Notes: generated by a model not told the origin, from the letters alone. 64,000 bases of DNA from WTFY01 sp965214675 (GCA_965214675.1 OZ243969.1:496001-560000), one strand, 5' to 3'; shown: positions 7,443-16,607, counted from the stretch's first letter. Translations and numbers: made by a program.

Positions 7443-8546
7443 CTACTGCCCTACGATCGAGTAACTCGTACTGCGTCCTCCGCCAGGGTCCTTCTTGAGG
7501 ACGGCTCGTTCAATCAGGTCCTTGATGTCACGGGAAGCCGTGTCTTGCGAGCATTTCGCAATTTTGGCCCATTTTGAACTGGTCAATTTACCCTCAAAGC
7601 CATCGAGTAACCTGTTCATGACTTTTATTTGCCGGCGGTTGAGGGGCTCTTTCGCAAACCGATCCCAGAACCTGGCCTTCACCATGACAGCATCGAGTGT
7701 TTGTGCATTTGCTTTGATGGCCCGATACAGGCATCCAAGGAACCACTCCAGCCATCGAGTAACATCCATGTCGCCCATCTGTGTCCATTGAAGAACACGG
7801 TAATAGTCCTCACGTTCGGCTCTTATTTGTGAAGACATGCTGTATGCGCGCTGGCGAGTATTCTCTGAGCGTGCCAGTCCCATATCCGCGATTGCACGCG
7901 CGATGCGGCCATTTCCATCATCGAACGGATGAATCGTGACAAACCACAAATGCGCCAACGCGGCAACAAGTAAGGGGTGTGCCTCTCCAGGGTCGGCTAA
8001 CCATGCCAAGAATCGCGCCATCTCATCTGCGATGCGGTCAGCAGGCGGTGCTACGAAATGGACTTTCTCACGGCCCATGGGGCCTGATACCACTTGCATC
8101 GGTCCGTCACGGTCATCACGCCAAGCACCGGCAATGATCCTGACCATACCGCTGCGGCCTGTCGGGAAGAGGGCAGCATGCCAGTCGTGCAGCCGCTCCT
8201 CAGTCAAGGGCTCATCGAATTTCTCGTTCGCATCGAGCATCATTTCAACGACGCCTTCAACGTCCCTGTCGGCTGGCACAAGTCCGGCAAGGTTCATTCC
8301 AAGCCGGCGCGCGATGGAGGATCGGACCTGGTCTGCATCAAGGTGTTCGCCTTCAATCTCACTCGACTTGACGACCTCTTCTGTAAGGGTTCGCAGATGA
8401 GCTTCCTTTCGCAGATCAAACCTCAGGCCTTCCATCCTGCCCAGCAAGCGTCCCTGCTCATGGGATACCGTCGCAAGCAGATTTGAAAGGTGCCCCTCAT
8501 CCCATTTTAGATCTGGCCATTGTTCCTTTTCCCACAGGCAGGTCAT
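7443..8546 (-). CDS. Fic-domain protein (DUF4172-Fic-wHTH type)
   Basis: A 367-residue protein. The catalytic loop HPFDDGNGRIAR is at 206-217, the canonical motif for AMP transfer from ATP to a hydroxyl side chain. An inhibitory helix motif SSEIEG at 61-66 precedes the Fic core, which makes it a class II, self-inhibited enzyme. The N-terminus fits DUF4172 and the C-terminus (about 300-367) looks like a winged helix (SKWAKIAKCSQDTASRDIKDL). No antitoxin gene is adjacent, consistent with built-in inhibition. The target is unknown; this architecture is common as a solitary, mobile gene. Confidence 0.92.
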   Translation of the reverse strand: MTCLWEKEQWPDLKWDEGHLSNLLATVSHEQGRLLGRMEGLRFDLRKEAHLRTLTEEVVKSSEIEGEHLDADQVRSSIARRLGMNLAGLVPADRDVEGVVEMMLDANEKFDEPLTEERLHDWHAALFPTGRSGMVRIIAGAWRDDRDGPMQVVSGPMGREKVHFVAPPADRIADEMARFLAWLADPGEAHPLLVAALAHLWFVTIHPFDDGNGRIARAIADMGLARSENTRQRAYSMSSQIRAEREDYYRVLQWTQMGDMDVTRWLEWFLGCLYRAIKANAQTLDAVMVKARFWDRFAKEPLNRRQIKVMNRLLDGFEGKLTSSKWAKIAKCSQDTASRDIKDLIERAVLKKDPGGGRSTSYSIVGQ

Positions 8547-8864
8547 TTATATTCTCCGAAAAGACAAACAATATCCGTATATATTGCGGAAAATAGACGG
8601 GTTAATCTCTGCAAAGTTCGCATCTCTTTTGGTCGTACGTCTCAAGGGGCAAGCGATTCAAAGCCAAATGCAGCCTTGAGGGCGCAGTTCACTCAAGAGA
8701 AGCCGGAAGCTGTTCATAAATCAATAGGCATCAAAAATTCATTTCCAAATCTGTGTGGCTACTTTAATGTTTACTGGGTGGTCCCTGGGGACCTGGAAAC
8801 AATCGGGGCACCCAGAACGCCTCGTTGCAGGAGATCAGTGAACTGAAAATATGGAGAACAAGCG
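8547..8864. other. Divergent intergenic region
   Basis: 318 bases between the Fic gene (minus) and the exported protein (plus). Related AT-rich motifs around CCGAAAA (8557) and CGGAAAA (8585) lie just before the Fic start, a possible autoregulatory site for its winged helix. Nothing else is evident. Confidence 0.3.
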
Positions 8865-9350
8865 ATGCGAAAATTTCTGGTGGCGATCAGCCTTTGTACT
8901 TGTTTCATACTGTCTGGGGCCGCTTTGGCCGAGAGTACATCATCCGAAGATGAGGCGGCCTCAAAACACATGGTGGCCGAGGCCAAGCTGACGGCCCACT
9001 TCATCCATGCAGCAATCAAGGCCGGCATGAGTACGGAGGCGATCAATGCAGTACTTGCAGACGTGGCAGAACATTCGGTGATTTCAGAATTCTGGATCAG
9101 TGACGAACACGGCCAGATCGCGTTCACCAATATCCCCGGCACAAGCTTTCATTTTCCGACAGACCCGCAAAGCAGCACGCAGTCCGCTCCCTTTGCAACC
9201 CTGCTGCAGGGCAGCGAATCCGTGGTCATTCAGGTGCCGGGAAAGCGTGAGATCGATGGCGCACTATTCAAGTATGTCGGTGTAGCGGGAGTGGACCAGC
9301 CGCGAATCGTGCAGGTAGGTATTTCTGCAGCCGAACTGCACGGACCATGA
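8865..9350 (+). CDS. Exported protein with a possible sensor-like domain
   Basis: 161 residues with a clear Sec signal (basic MRKF, hydrophobic core, cleavage after ALA near residue 22), so periplasmic. The body contains SEFWISDEHGQIAFTN and a GKREIDGALFKYVGVAG segment, reminiscent of periplasmic Cache/PAS-like sensing domains, but there is no output domain. A ribosome binding site (GGAG) is at about 8852. No operon partner is visible. The function is unknown. Confidence 0.7.
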   Translation: MRKFLVAISLCTCFILSGAALAESTSSEDEAASKHMVAEAKLTAHFIHAAIKAGMSTEAINAVLADVAEHSVISEFWISDEHGQIAFTNIPGTSFHFPTDPQSSTQSAPFATLLQGSESVVIQVPGKREIDGALFKYVGVAGVDQPRIVQVGISAAELHGP

Positions 9351-9480
9351 ACGGCGGCGGGAGTGCACAGGATTGAGCCACTGTATGAGTCAGACATCTC
9401 TCTTAACACTTCATGTACGCCACCGGCCTCCAAAGCAGGATGCCCTGGGGGCGGTCTGTTTTTGCCAGCAGGAAAGAGGC

Positions 9481-9795
9481 TCAGAGGGGCTTGCTTTTAT
9501 CGGCCTCGGTTTCGGTGCGCAGGTTCACCGACTTGATGGCCTTAATGATTTCCTCGTGCTTGCTGTCCACATACTTTTTCTGGGTACGCACGGATTTGTT
9601 ATAGGACATCACGATCAGCGGTGCGAACAGGGCGCAGAGTATCCAGATGACGATCGGGACGAAGATGGTCCACAAGGTCGCAATGGCGAGGATGATCGCA
9701 AGCAGTCCCCCGATCAGGTTCGTATAGGTGAACCCCAGTGGACCAAGCAGGACTGCCAGTAAAAATGCAATAAACGGCGATCTTTGTTGCTGCAT
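9481..9795 (-). CDS. Small inner-membrane protein with two helices
   Basis: 104 residues. Two hydrophobic stretches (about residues 8-22 and 28-62, the second long enough for two passes) are followed by a charged C-terminal tail rich in Lys and Glu, which is probably cytoplasmic. The pattern resembles small YqaE-like membrane proteins but I see no diagnostic motif. It is a single gene on the minus strand. Confidence 0.65.
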   Translation of the reverse strand: MQQQRSPFIAFLLAVLLGPLGFTYTNLIGGLLAIILAIATLWTIFVPIVIWILCALFAPLIVMSYNKSVRTQKKYVDSKHEEIIKAIKSVNLRTETEADKSKPL

Positions 9796-10025
9796 GCCAT
9801 CCCGGATAGTTGTACTTGTCCAATAATAACATCATTTGTACTGAACTCCGGAAGCCGGTCTGCTGTCTGATAGGACATGGAGCACCCGGGATCGGGTCTG
9901 CGGTATTTTGCATTGTAATCCCGGCCTGCTTGCAATCGCCCTGTATCCTCTGTAGAAGCAAAAGGTGTGCAAAGAGTATCCCTTTTGCATCGATGATCTG
10001 AAACTCTGAAAGGACCTTGCTGAGT

Positions 10026-10982
10026 ATGCTGATTAAAACCACCCGAGCTTGTGATATCCGTGAATCCGAGGTCACCGATGAATCGCTTTACCTGGCCCGG
10101 CGAAAGTTCATGCAAGGTGCAGCTGCACTGGCCGGTGCCTCCATGCTCCCGGTATCATCCTTGTGGCCAGGATCTGCACGTGCCGCTATCCAACTTGAGA
10201 ATATCGGGAAAAGTGGATTCTCTACGACAGAAGAACTCAACTCGTTCGAGGACATTACGAGCTACAATAATTTCTATGAACTTGGCCTGAAAAAAGGCGA
10301 TCCAAAGCGCAACGCCCACCGCCTCATCACCGAGCCGTGGAGCATCCGGGTCGAAGGTGAGTGTGACAAGCCAGGTGACTATGATCTGGAAGACTTCATT
10401 GCTTCCCCAAAACTTGAAGAGCGGATTTATCGCTTGCGCTGCGTGGAAGCCTGGTCGATGGTCATTCCATGGGCAGGTGTTGAACTGGGACCCCTGCTGA
10501 AGCGTTTCGAGCCAAACTCCAGGGCCAAGTACGTGCAGTTCTTCACTTTGCACGACCCGAAGAATTTGCCGGGCCAAAGGCGCTCGGTACTGGATTGGCC
10601 GTACCGCGAGGGCCTGAGAATGGATGAGGCCATGCACCCTCTGACCATTCTGGCCGTGGGACTGTATGGAAAAGAGTTGCCGAATCAAAACGGTGCACCG
10701 TTACGTCTCGTGGTGCCATGGAAATACGGCTTCAAGAGTATCAAGTCGATCGTTCGCATACGCTTTTCAGCGTCTGAGCCTGCGACCAGCTGGAATCAGT
10801 CGGCCCCCCGGGAGTACGGCTTTTACTCAAACGTCAATCCTGCTGTGAGCCATCCGCGCTGGAGCCAGAAAAGGGAGCGCAGGATCGGAGAGATCCTGAA
10901 GAGAAAGACTCTGCCGTTCAACGGCTATGCGGAGCAGGTGGCCGATCTGTATGCAGGCATGGATCTTAAAAAGCATTTCTGA
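10026..10982 (+). CDS. msrP: Protein-methionine-sulfoxide reductase, catalytic subunit MsrP
   Basis: Periplasmic molybdopterin enzyme that reduces oxidised Met in envelope proteins. A twin-arginine signal (ARRKFMQG at about 24-31) sends it through Tat already folded. The molybdenum-ligand Cys sits in RLRCVEAWSM, a hallmark of the YedY/MsrP family, followed by the typical PLRLVVPWKYGFKSIKSI block. The length, 318 residues, fits the family. I chose ATG 10026 because AAGGA lies about 12 bases upstream; a TTG at 10017 is too close to it. msrQ follows after 13 bases, as in the usual operon. Confidence 0.97.
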   Translation: MLIKTTRACDIRESEVTDESLYLARRKFMQGAAALAGASMLPVSSLWPGSARAAIQLENIGKSGFSTTEELNSFEDITSYNNFYELGLKKGDPKRNAHRLITEPWSIRVEGECDKPGDYDLEDFIASPKLEERIYRLRCVEAWSMVIPWAGVELGPLLKRFEPNSRAKYVQFFTLHDPKNLPGQRRSVLDWPYREGLRMDEAMHPLTILAVGLYGKELPNQNGAPLRLVVPWKYGFKSIKSIVRIRFSASEPATSWNQSAPREYGFYSNVNPAVSHPRWSQKRERRIGEILKRKTLPFNGYAEQVADLYAGMDLKKHF

Positions 10983-10995
10983 GCAGACCTCCGGT

Positions 10996-11583
10996 ATGCG
11001 CGTTGGCAAGCCCTTCATCTTTGTTGCTTGCCTGATCCCCCTGGTCTGCTACGGCTACTGGTTTTTTACGGATGCTCTCGGTGCGAACCCCATCGAGGCC
11101 ATCACCCGAAGGGCCGGGGATTGGGCATTGCGGTTCTTGCTGATCACGTTGGCCATCTCGCCGTTGAAAAAACTGACCGGCTGGCAGGGGCTTGCCCGGT
11201 ATCGGAGAATGCTGGGCCTGTTTACCTTCTTTTACGTGTGCGTACACCTGTCGTTGTACATCACCCTGGACAAGTTTTTCAATCTTGCCGAGATCATTGA
11301 GGATGTCATCGATCGACCCTTTATTACCGTGGGGTTCATCTCCTTTGTCTTGTTGATTCCACTGGCGGTGACCTCGACCAACCGGATGGTCGATATCCTG
11401 CAGCATCGCTGGACTCAGCTGCACCGACTGGTCTATGTGGTGGCGATGCTGGCCGTGCTGCATTTCTGGTGGATGGTCAAGATCGACACGCGAGAGCCGG
11501 CCATCTATGCGGCCATCCTTGCCGTATTGCTCGGCTTCAGATTGACGTTCTACCTGAAGAGGAGAGTACTCCCAACGAACTGA
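10996..11583 (+). CDS. msrQ: MsrQ, heme-binding membrane subunit of MsrPQ
   Basis: 195 residues, six predicted membrane helices, a ferric-reductase-like b-type cytochrome that passes electrons from the quinone pool or flavin reductase to MsrP. Family motifs are NPIEAITRRAGDWAL, the FYVCVHLSLY helix with a heme-ligand His, and TQLHRLVYVVAMLAVLHF with two more His residues. I chose ATG 10996 because the family begins just before the first helix; the longer open frame overlaps msrP. Confidence 0.96.
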   Translation: MRVGKPFIFVACLIPLVCYGYWFFTDALGANPIEAITRRAGDWALRFLLITLAISPLKKLTGWQGLARYRRMLGLFTFFYVCVHLSLYITLDKFFNLAEIIEDVIDRPFITVGFISFVLLIPLAVTSTNRMVDILQHRWTQLHRLVYVVAMLAVLHFWWMVKIDTREPAIYAAILAVLLGFRLTFYLKRRVLPTN

Positions 11584-11653
11584 ATCCCGAGTTCAGTTCT
11601 GGCAAGGGACAGGGCTTCGGCCCGGGTCTTCTTGCCCAGCTGCATCAGGGGGG

Positions 11654-12184
11654 TTACAGATGCACCGATACCAGGTACCTGGAATAGCTTTCCCGGATCG
11701 ATGTGTGTTCGTCCATGGAGGTTCTCAGAATGTTCTCAAGCACCACTTCGAACTCGCGCTGTATGATTCGGAAAAAGATATCGGTCAGCGGACGTTTTCC
11801 TGTCGGCAGGGCAATGACTTTTTGCTGAAACCTGACCGGAAATATGGTATTTCCGCGAAACAGGATCTTGACGGCAAACACCCAGCGCCAGTCCCAGGAA
11901 TACACGGTCAGTGCCGCGTTTCCGGCGTAGATTTCAAAGGATTCGCCATCCCTCATGACGCCTTCGCTGAACACGACGGCCCGATAGGCACTGATGTTGT
12001 TGGAACTGATGAGGTTGGCCCCGACGATGTCGGCACTTTCCGAGTGAGGGCTGAGTTTTTCATACAGGGTAGGATAGAACAGCTGCAGAAATGCCAGCAG
12101 CATCGGGTAGTGTTCATGCGTGGCAACCATCAGTGAATAGTGTTCTAATTCAAATCCTCTATCAATCCCCAATAGATTGATCAT
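11654..12184 (-). CDS. Hypothetical protein next to tRNA-Arg
   Basis: 176 residues if begun at ATG 12184, which abuts the tRNA gene; an internal ATG at 12130 (158 residues) may be more realistic. No signal peptide or membrane helix is evident. The composition is mixed with many aromatic residues (YSWDWRWVFAVK). I do not recognise the family, though a chorismate-lyase-like fold or similar small enzyme cannot be excluded. The gene is leftward, convergent with msrPQ. Confidence 0.6.
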   Translation of the reverse strand: MINLLGIDRGFELEHYSLMVATHEHYPMLLAFLQLFYPTLYEKLSPHSESADIVGANLISSNNISAYRAVVFSEGVMRDGESFEIYAGNAALTVYSWDWRWVFAVKILFRGNTIFPVRFQQKVIALPTGKRPLTDIFFRIIQREFEVVLENILRTSMDEHTSIRESYSRYLVSVHL

Positions 12185-13406
12185 GCGCCCGTAGCTCAGC
12201 TGGATAGAGTACCTGGCTTCGAACCAGGTGGTCGGGAGTTCGAATCTCTCCGGGCGCGCCAGATTTCAATGACTTACGGCCACTCTGAGAAGGCGGCTGT
12301 CCAATAGATGCCTCATTGTCCAATAGAATCGTATTGGCGTGCTTTTTTCTCAGGGGTTGCACCCGAACCGGCTTGCGCCGATAGACCCGCTGGGTGATTG
12401 CTGTGTCCGAATGACCAAGGCGCTCTGAAGCCTCGACCAGGCTGTTTGATTCACTGGCGACCTTGGCCCGCAGATCCCGTTCCTGAAAGCGCTCGGTGAC
12501 CCTGGTCGTATTCATCACCTTGTCCATGAACCGTTGCCACAGGCTGTCGAAGGCATTGCAGCGTCCCAGTGCATCGATGTAGGGCCTGCCTTGGCGTGTG
12601 GCGAACAAGGGGGCATCCCCGATGCCTCGTGGTGGGATTTTCTGAATCTCGTCTACCAGGGCTCGCATTTCTCCTTGCGGGTCCCATTCGATGATCAGGC
12701 GCCGACCCGTACTTTCTTTCGTCTTGTTAAGCAGGAGATGGATACCATCCTCTTTGAGGTTGGAGCAGCGAAGGCGCAGGATGTCGCCTCGGCGCAATCC
12801 GGTCATCAGCTTGAAGCGGATGTAGGCATTGGCAACGACGGTGCCCCGGTAGCTCGAGGAGAGTCCGAGCACCTCATCGATCTCCCAGTCCTCGACCAGC
12901 CGGTCTCTTGGCCGGTTACCCTTGAGCCGCACCTGGCCCAGGATCGGGTTGCGGTTGATCACGCCCCATTCCACCGCCTTGGTGAGAAGATGGCTCAGGC
13001 ATTGTACGTCGTGCTTGGCAGAGGTCCTGCCATGGTTGCGGGTGATGAGGTCGGCATACTTGTAGGCATGCACCGGCTGGACCTCGATCGGGTGCATCGT
13101 CGCAAACACCGGGCGCAGCCTGCGGATGGCCAGCTTGTTGCTCTCCTGCGACTTGTACGACTTGGTGGGGACCACTTCGAGCAGGTAGCGGTCCATCAGT
13201 TCGCTGACGGTGGTGATGTCCTCGAGATCCTCCAGCCGGTCGGCCCATACCCGGTAGGCCTCAGGCAGGGTCTTGCCCAGCGTAAATTCTTTCTTGCCAT
13301 CCCACTGGGCCTCCATGCCTGGGGGCACCAGGTAGCGGTAGGCGCCGTTCTTGAAGCGCCAGCGTTTCGGGAGTCCGCGGTTCTTGCGGTTGCGGGGTTT
13401 GGGCAT
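12162..13406 (-). CDS. Tyrosine integrase of the tRNA-Arg island
   Basis: A 414-residue phage-type integrase. An N-terminal arm-binding region, a SAM-like core-binding domain (about 60-165), then the catalytic domain with Arg in TGLRRGD (205), a Lys around 228-230, RDLRAK (the second Arg is 313; the usual His of this box is replaced by Arg), LGHSDTAI (His 332) and Tyr 342 in RVYRR. The last ~30 codons run antisense through the tRNA-Arg gene, giving the GEIRTPDHLVRS-type tail common in such integrases; whether that tail matters is unclear. It overlaps the DUF4224 gene upstream by one base. Confidence 0.93.
   Translation of the reverse strand: MPKPRNRKNRGLPKRWRFKNGAYRYLVPPGMEAQWDGKKEFTLGKTLPEAYRVWADRLEDLEDITTVSELMDRYLLEVVPTKSYKSQESNKLAIRRLRPVFATMHPIEVQPVHAYKYADLITRNHGRTSAKHDVQCLSHLLTKAVEWGVINRNPILGQVRLKGNRPRDRLVEDWEIDEVLGLSSSYRGTVVANAYIRFKLMTGLRRGDILRLRCSNLKEDGIHLLLNKTKESTGRRLIIEWDPQGEMRALVDEIQKIPPRGIGDAPLFATRQGRPYIDALGRCNAFDSLWQRFMDKVMNTTRVTERFQERDLRAKVASESNSLVEASERLGHSDTAITQRVYRRKPVRVQPLRKKHANTILLDNEASIGQPPSQSGRKSLKSGAPGEIRTPDHLVRSQVLYPAELRAHDQSIGD
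12185..12261 (+). tRNA. tRNA-Arg (anticodon TCG)
   Basis: A complete 77-base cloverleaf: acceptor GCGCCCG/CGGGCGC, D-arm GCTCAGCTGGATAGAGT, anticodon stem CCTGG/CCAGG with loop CTTCGAA (anticodon TCG, reading CGA), T-arm GTTCGAATC, and encoded CCA at 12259-12261. It is the insertion site of the island to its right. Its last 45 bases recur at 32342-32386, and its last 14 bases at 3726-3739 and 40759-40772. Confidence 0.97.
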
Positions 13407-13651
13407 CAGGGTTCCAGGGTGCTGAAGTCAGGTTGATTGATTCGTGCTTGGGTATCCGGTCTTTCCAGTGCCGAGTGCAGGACCACCGGGCTGCCATCCG
13501 GGCGCACGATGTACCGGATGCCCATCTCGGCCAGGGTGCGCACCTGTGCGCCGTGGTGGCGCTTCAGTGTCAGCTCCTGAATCTCTTTCTTGGTCAGGCA
13601 GAAAGGCAATAGTCTTGTTCTTGTTGGAAAATGGATAGGGGAAAGGAACAT
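13406..13651 (-). CDS. DUF4224 family protein
   Basis: A small protein whose core, LTKKEIQELT then RTLAEMGIRYIVRPDGSPVV, fits DUF4224, a short family usually found directly upstream of phage integrases. A helical DNA-binding, excisionase-like role is suspected for the family but not shown here. The frame is open to 13741; ATGs at 13651 and 13657 are the likeliest starts, with no strong ribosome binding site. Its stop overlaps the integrase start, so the two are co-translated. Confidence 0.8.
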   Translation of the reverse strand: MFLSPIHFPTRTRLLPFCLTKKEIQELTLKRHHGAQVRTLAEMGIRYIVRPDGSPVVLHSALERPDTQARINQPDFSTLEP

Positions 13652-13750
13652 TAGCATTATGCAAATCATTTGTATAGCAGAATCACTTCCCGAGCATGAA
13701 TCGCTCTTAAAATGGCCTTTGGTGAGGCTCGCTTCACTCAACGATCAGGG

Positions 13751-14428
13751 TTATATGACCTCGCCCTTGAACACGACGACACCGCAGATCTGGGCACTTG
13801 AATTGACCTCGATGATGCGCTCGGGCCAGGCCGGGTTCAGCGCCTTGAGATAATTCCGCTCCCCCTCGATCACGAGCTGCTTGAAGGTCGTCTCATCGGA
13901 GCCCTCGAGCAGCACGACCACGTACTTGCCATGATCCGGCTCGACCTCCGGATCCACGAAGATCAGGTCACCCTCCCTGAATCTCGGCTCCATGCTGATG
14001 CCGCGCACTTGCAATACGAAGGTGCGCCGGCTGCAGTGTACCGGGCACGGATACCGCTCGGTGTCATACTCTGGTACGTAATCCCCGGAGACCTCGGTCC
14101 ATTCCCCAGCCTGTACCCAGGAGAGCAGGGGACACAGGGTGCGTATAGGGGCCTCCCCGTAGGGGCTTTGGCTGGCTTCTTCTTCGGTCTGCGGTACGTG
14201 GGATTCATCCATCCAGCCTTCGGGCTTGCCCATGCCGCGCTCGAGCATCTCGGCCAGCTCGTCTCCGACTCGCCGCGGGGACCCGCTGGGGGCGCGTGTC
14301 TGGTTACGTACCTGGCTGAGGTAGGAGCTGTTGGAGCCGGCGGCCCTGGCCAGTTCCGTCAGGGAGCCAGCCTCTTCGATGAGGCGCTCAAGATTTTGCC
14401 GGCGAATCCGTTCCTGTCTGCGTGTCAT
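13751..14428 (-). CDS. CI/LexA-like repressor (HTH plus S24 peptidase)
   Basis: 225 residues from ATG 14428. The N-terminal HTH (SLTELARAAGSNSSYLSQVRN) is followed by a linker and a C-terminal S24 peptidase fold: the nucleophile Ser in VRGISMEPRFREGD and the general-base Lys in TTFKQLV. Such proteins repress mobile-element genes and self-cleave on RecA activation after DNA damage. It is divergent from the replication gene, with a perfect palindrome at 14485-14499 between them as the probable operator. Confidence 0.93.
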   Translation of the reverse strand: MTRRQERIRRQNLERLIEEAGSLTELARAAGSNSSYLSQVRNQTRAPSGSPRRVGDELAEMLERGMGKPEGWMDESHVPQTEEEASQSPYGEAPIRTLCPLLSWVQAGEWTEVSGDYVPEYDTERYPCPVHCSRRTFVLQVRGISMEPRFREGDLIFVDPEVEPDHGKYVVVLLEGSDETTFKQLVIEGERNYLKALNPAWPERIIEVNSSAQICGVVVFKGEVI

Positions 14429-14484
14429 GGGGTGGACTATAGCACGCATTCTGTTGAAGTGATAAAAAAAGGATTGCAGGAAAA

Positions 14485-14499
14485 TTATCATAATGATAA
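14485..14499. promoter_or_regulatory. Palindromic operator for the island repressor
   Basis: TTATCAT-A-ATGATAA is a perfect odd palindrome in the 227-base gap between the divergent repressor and replication genes, about 57 bases from the repressor start. It is well placed for CI-like autoregulation and control of the rightward genes. Confidence 0.6.
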
Positions 14500-14655
14500 C
14501 GTAAAGGGATGGATGGCCGTCTACAGGGAAGTGTTCATTGCGCTTCCTTCATATCAATATCCCGTCAAGGACCCTGCACTGAATCTCTGTATCACCCGGC
14601 TTGAACTCATGTGGTGTTGCGCTGGCCTGACCCTATCCCGGGCCGGACACACTGC

Positions 14656-15900
14656 ATGAGCGAAAGCCAGCCCCTTCGCCCGGAGACCCTGGCCCTCGAT
14701 GCCCTGATCCGCGAGACCGTTGATCACGTCAAGCAGTCCGCAGGTACGAGACCTGCAGACACCATGCTGTTTCTCGGCAACCGCCATCAGTCGTATCCCA
14801 CTCTCGTCATCACTGACCCGGTGCTGGAACCCGTCGACAAGCTGGTATGGATGGTGATCATGCTCCAGGTGCAAGACCATACCGCACCCACCGTGTTCCC
14901 GGGCTACGGGACCATTGGCCGTATGGCGAATGTGGGCTCACGCTCCACGATTGCCCGTGCCATTGCCATCTTGCGCATCACGCGCTGGCTGACCCTGTGT
15001 GCACGGGTGCGCAAGGATAGCGGGCAGTTTTGCTCGAATCTGTATGCCCTGCACGATGAGCCGCTCCCACTTGCTGATGCATTCCACCTGGATACGAACT
15101 ACATGACTTTCCTGGACAGCTCGACTGTGCACGGCCATGCCCGCGTGCGTACGGTAGCCCGGGGCCTGCTGGAGTCGATGGATGAGAACATCAAGTCGGG
15201 GCAGGCCGTGGGAGCCCAGGAACATCCGATCAGCCGCAGGCTGGAGAACTCACCGGCAACGGAACCTGATAAACCGAAGCGGTTCTTTGATTTTACGCAG
15301 GAAGCCATTGCCGAACTCCAGGCTCCGTCTTCGGGCGATCCTGAGCCCCGATCCGGCCATGACCAAAATTTGGACATGGACCGTGTTCGAATATCGAACT
15401 CGGGTTGTAGTAGTAGTTATATATATAAAACAACTACAACAACACCCGGGGTGTCGAAATTTGACATCACCGGGGAAGGCGGGAATGCACTGATCTATCC
15501 GGGACGGCTTCTTGGAGACCAGCTGGATGTCGCCAACCGGTATCTTGCGATCCTGGAGCCTGCGGATCGCCAGTCCGTGCTGGATGAGCTCGAGGGACGT
15601 TTTCAGGCCGAGGCGCAGGGCATGAGTCCGTTGTACGATGAGCTGCGCTTCCTGCACGCCCTGTGCCGGGCCGTGAAGTCCGGGAGCTTCGAGGCGAATC
15701 TCGGCATCAAGGTCCGTAGTCAACGGATCAAGCGTGAGCAGGAGGCCTGTGCCCAGGCCCGCAAAGCCACCGGGGTGCAGGTGGATGGCGAGGAGACGCA
15801 GGAGCACAACCGGGAGCTTGCGCGCAAGAGCATGGCGAAGATGCGCGAGGTGCTGGGTTGCCGGGGCAGGGCGCAGCCTCAGGACGAGGAGGATTCGTGA
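14656..15900 (+). CDS. STY4528-family island replication protein
   Basis: 414 residues from ATG 14656. The N-terminal half follows the STY4528 pathogenicity-island replication family: MLFLGNRHQSYPTL, then DPVLEPVDKLVWMV, a winged-helix region (YGTIGRMANVGSRSTIARAIAILRITRWLTL) and NLYALHDEPLPLADAFHLD. The C-terminal ~150 residues are charged, with RxxRE-type helices. The middle is low-complexity and coincides with an AT-rich hairpin in the DNA (15402-15446). It probably initiates replication of the excised island. Confidence 0.8.
   Translation: MSESQPLRPETLALDALIRETVDHVKQSAGTRPADTMLFLGNRHQSYPTLVITDPVLEPVDKLVWMVIMLQVQDHTAPTVFPGYGTIGRMANVGSRSTIARAIAILRITRWLTLCARVRKDSGQFCSNLYALHDEPLPLADAFHLDTNYMTFLDSSTVHGHARVRTVARGLLESMDENIKSGQAVGAQEHPISRRLENSPATEPDKPKRFFDFTQEAIAELQAPSSGDPEPRSGHDQNLDMDRVRISNSGCSSSYIYKTTTTTPGVSKFDITGEGGNALIYPGRLLGDQLDVANRYLAILEPADRQSVLDELEGRFQAEAQGMSPLYDELRFLHALCRAVKSGSFEANLGIKVRSQRIKREQEACAQARKATGVQVDGEETQEHNRELARKSMAKMREVLGCRGRAQPQDEEDS
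15402..15446. repeat. AT-rich hairpin inside the replication gene
   Basis: Arms 15405-15418 and 15429-15442 pair at 12 of 14 positions around an ATATATATAA loop, extended by GC pairs at the base. In the protein this encodes a Ser/Thr/Tyr-rich unconserved-looking linker, so the DNA structure may be what is selected. Confidence 0.55.
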
Positions 15901-16041
15901 GGCGGCGCACAAAGCACTGTGCGCCGCTGGATGCCAAGTGCAGTTCGCATCCGTTCTCACGTGCACTGCTCGCCCCGGGGTATCTGCCAGGCGATCGGAG
16001 GCCAGGGCACGCGGTTCTACGAACCGATGGCCACGTACGGA

Positions 16042-16090
16042 CCCCGCGTCACTACCCAGAGCGCGCAGCAAACGCGGTAGTGACGCGGGG
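16042..16090. repeat. Perfect 15-bp inverted repeat
   Basis: CCCCGCGTCACTACC (16042-16056) and its exact complement GGTAGTGACGCGGGG (16076-16090) flank a 19-base loop. There is no T-run on either side, so a simple rho-independent terminator is unlikely. Confidence 0.8.
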
Positions 16091-16607
16091 GCAATCGGGG
16101 TGCAGACCCTGTAGGCACCGTACTGTGCGTTTTCGGGAGCTGAATGCCCGGCGAATTACGGCGTCGAAATCTTGGCGGAATGATAAGAAGATTTTCCGTG
16201 ACAGGAGCGCACCGAATAGTATAATTACCGTGACGATTTAGTACCGGCGCCACTACGGTATATCAGTGGCAAAGAGGCACCTCCGGATCGTGTAACAGGT
16301 GCACAGCGGCAACCCCGTCGATCCATCTTCAAAATATCGCCTGTCTTTACAGGCATCCGGATTCAGGTCTTTTTGGGGCCGTCTCCATCTTCAACCCAAG
16401 GCATTCTGCCTGTCGGCACGTGCGGGTTCGCCTGTGCGCGTCATCCAAAACGCTGTGTGCACGGCACATCGCTCTGATCCCTTTGGGTCAGGCGTTCGCT
16501 GTGCTGTACACCCAGCCATTTGTTTCAATCCAGTTGATCGTAATCCACGTAATTCAAAAGGAGGGTATTTCCATACTCACGTATCGCCCTGAGCGGGCAC
16601 ATTGTAC

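Noticed and set aside
12162..12261. Separate small gene encoded antisense to the tRNA
   Set aside because: It is continuous with the integrase frame; no independent start is seen.
16042..16090. Rho-independent terminator
   Set aside because: The stem is perfect, but the 19-base loop and absence of a T-run do not fit.
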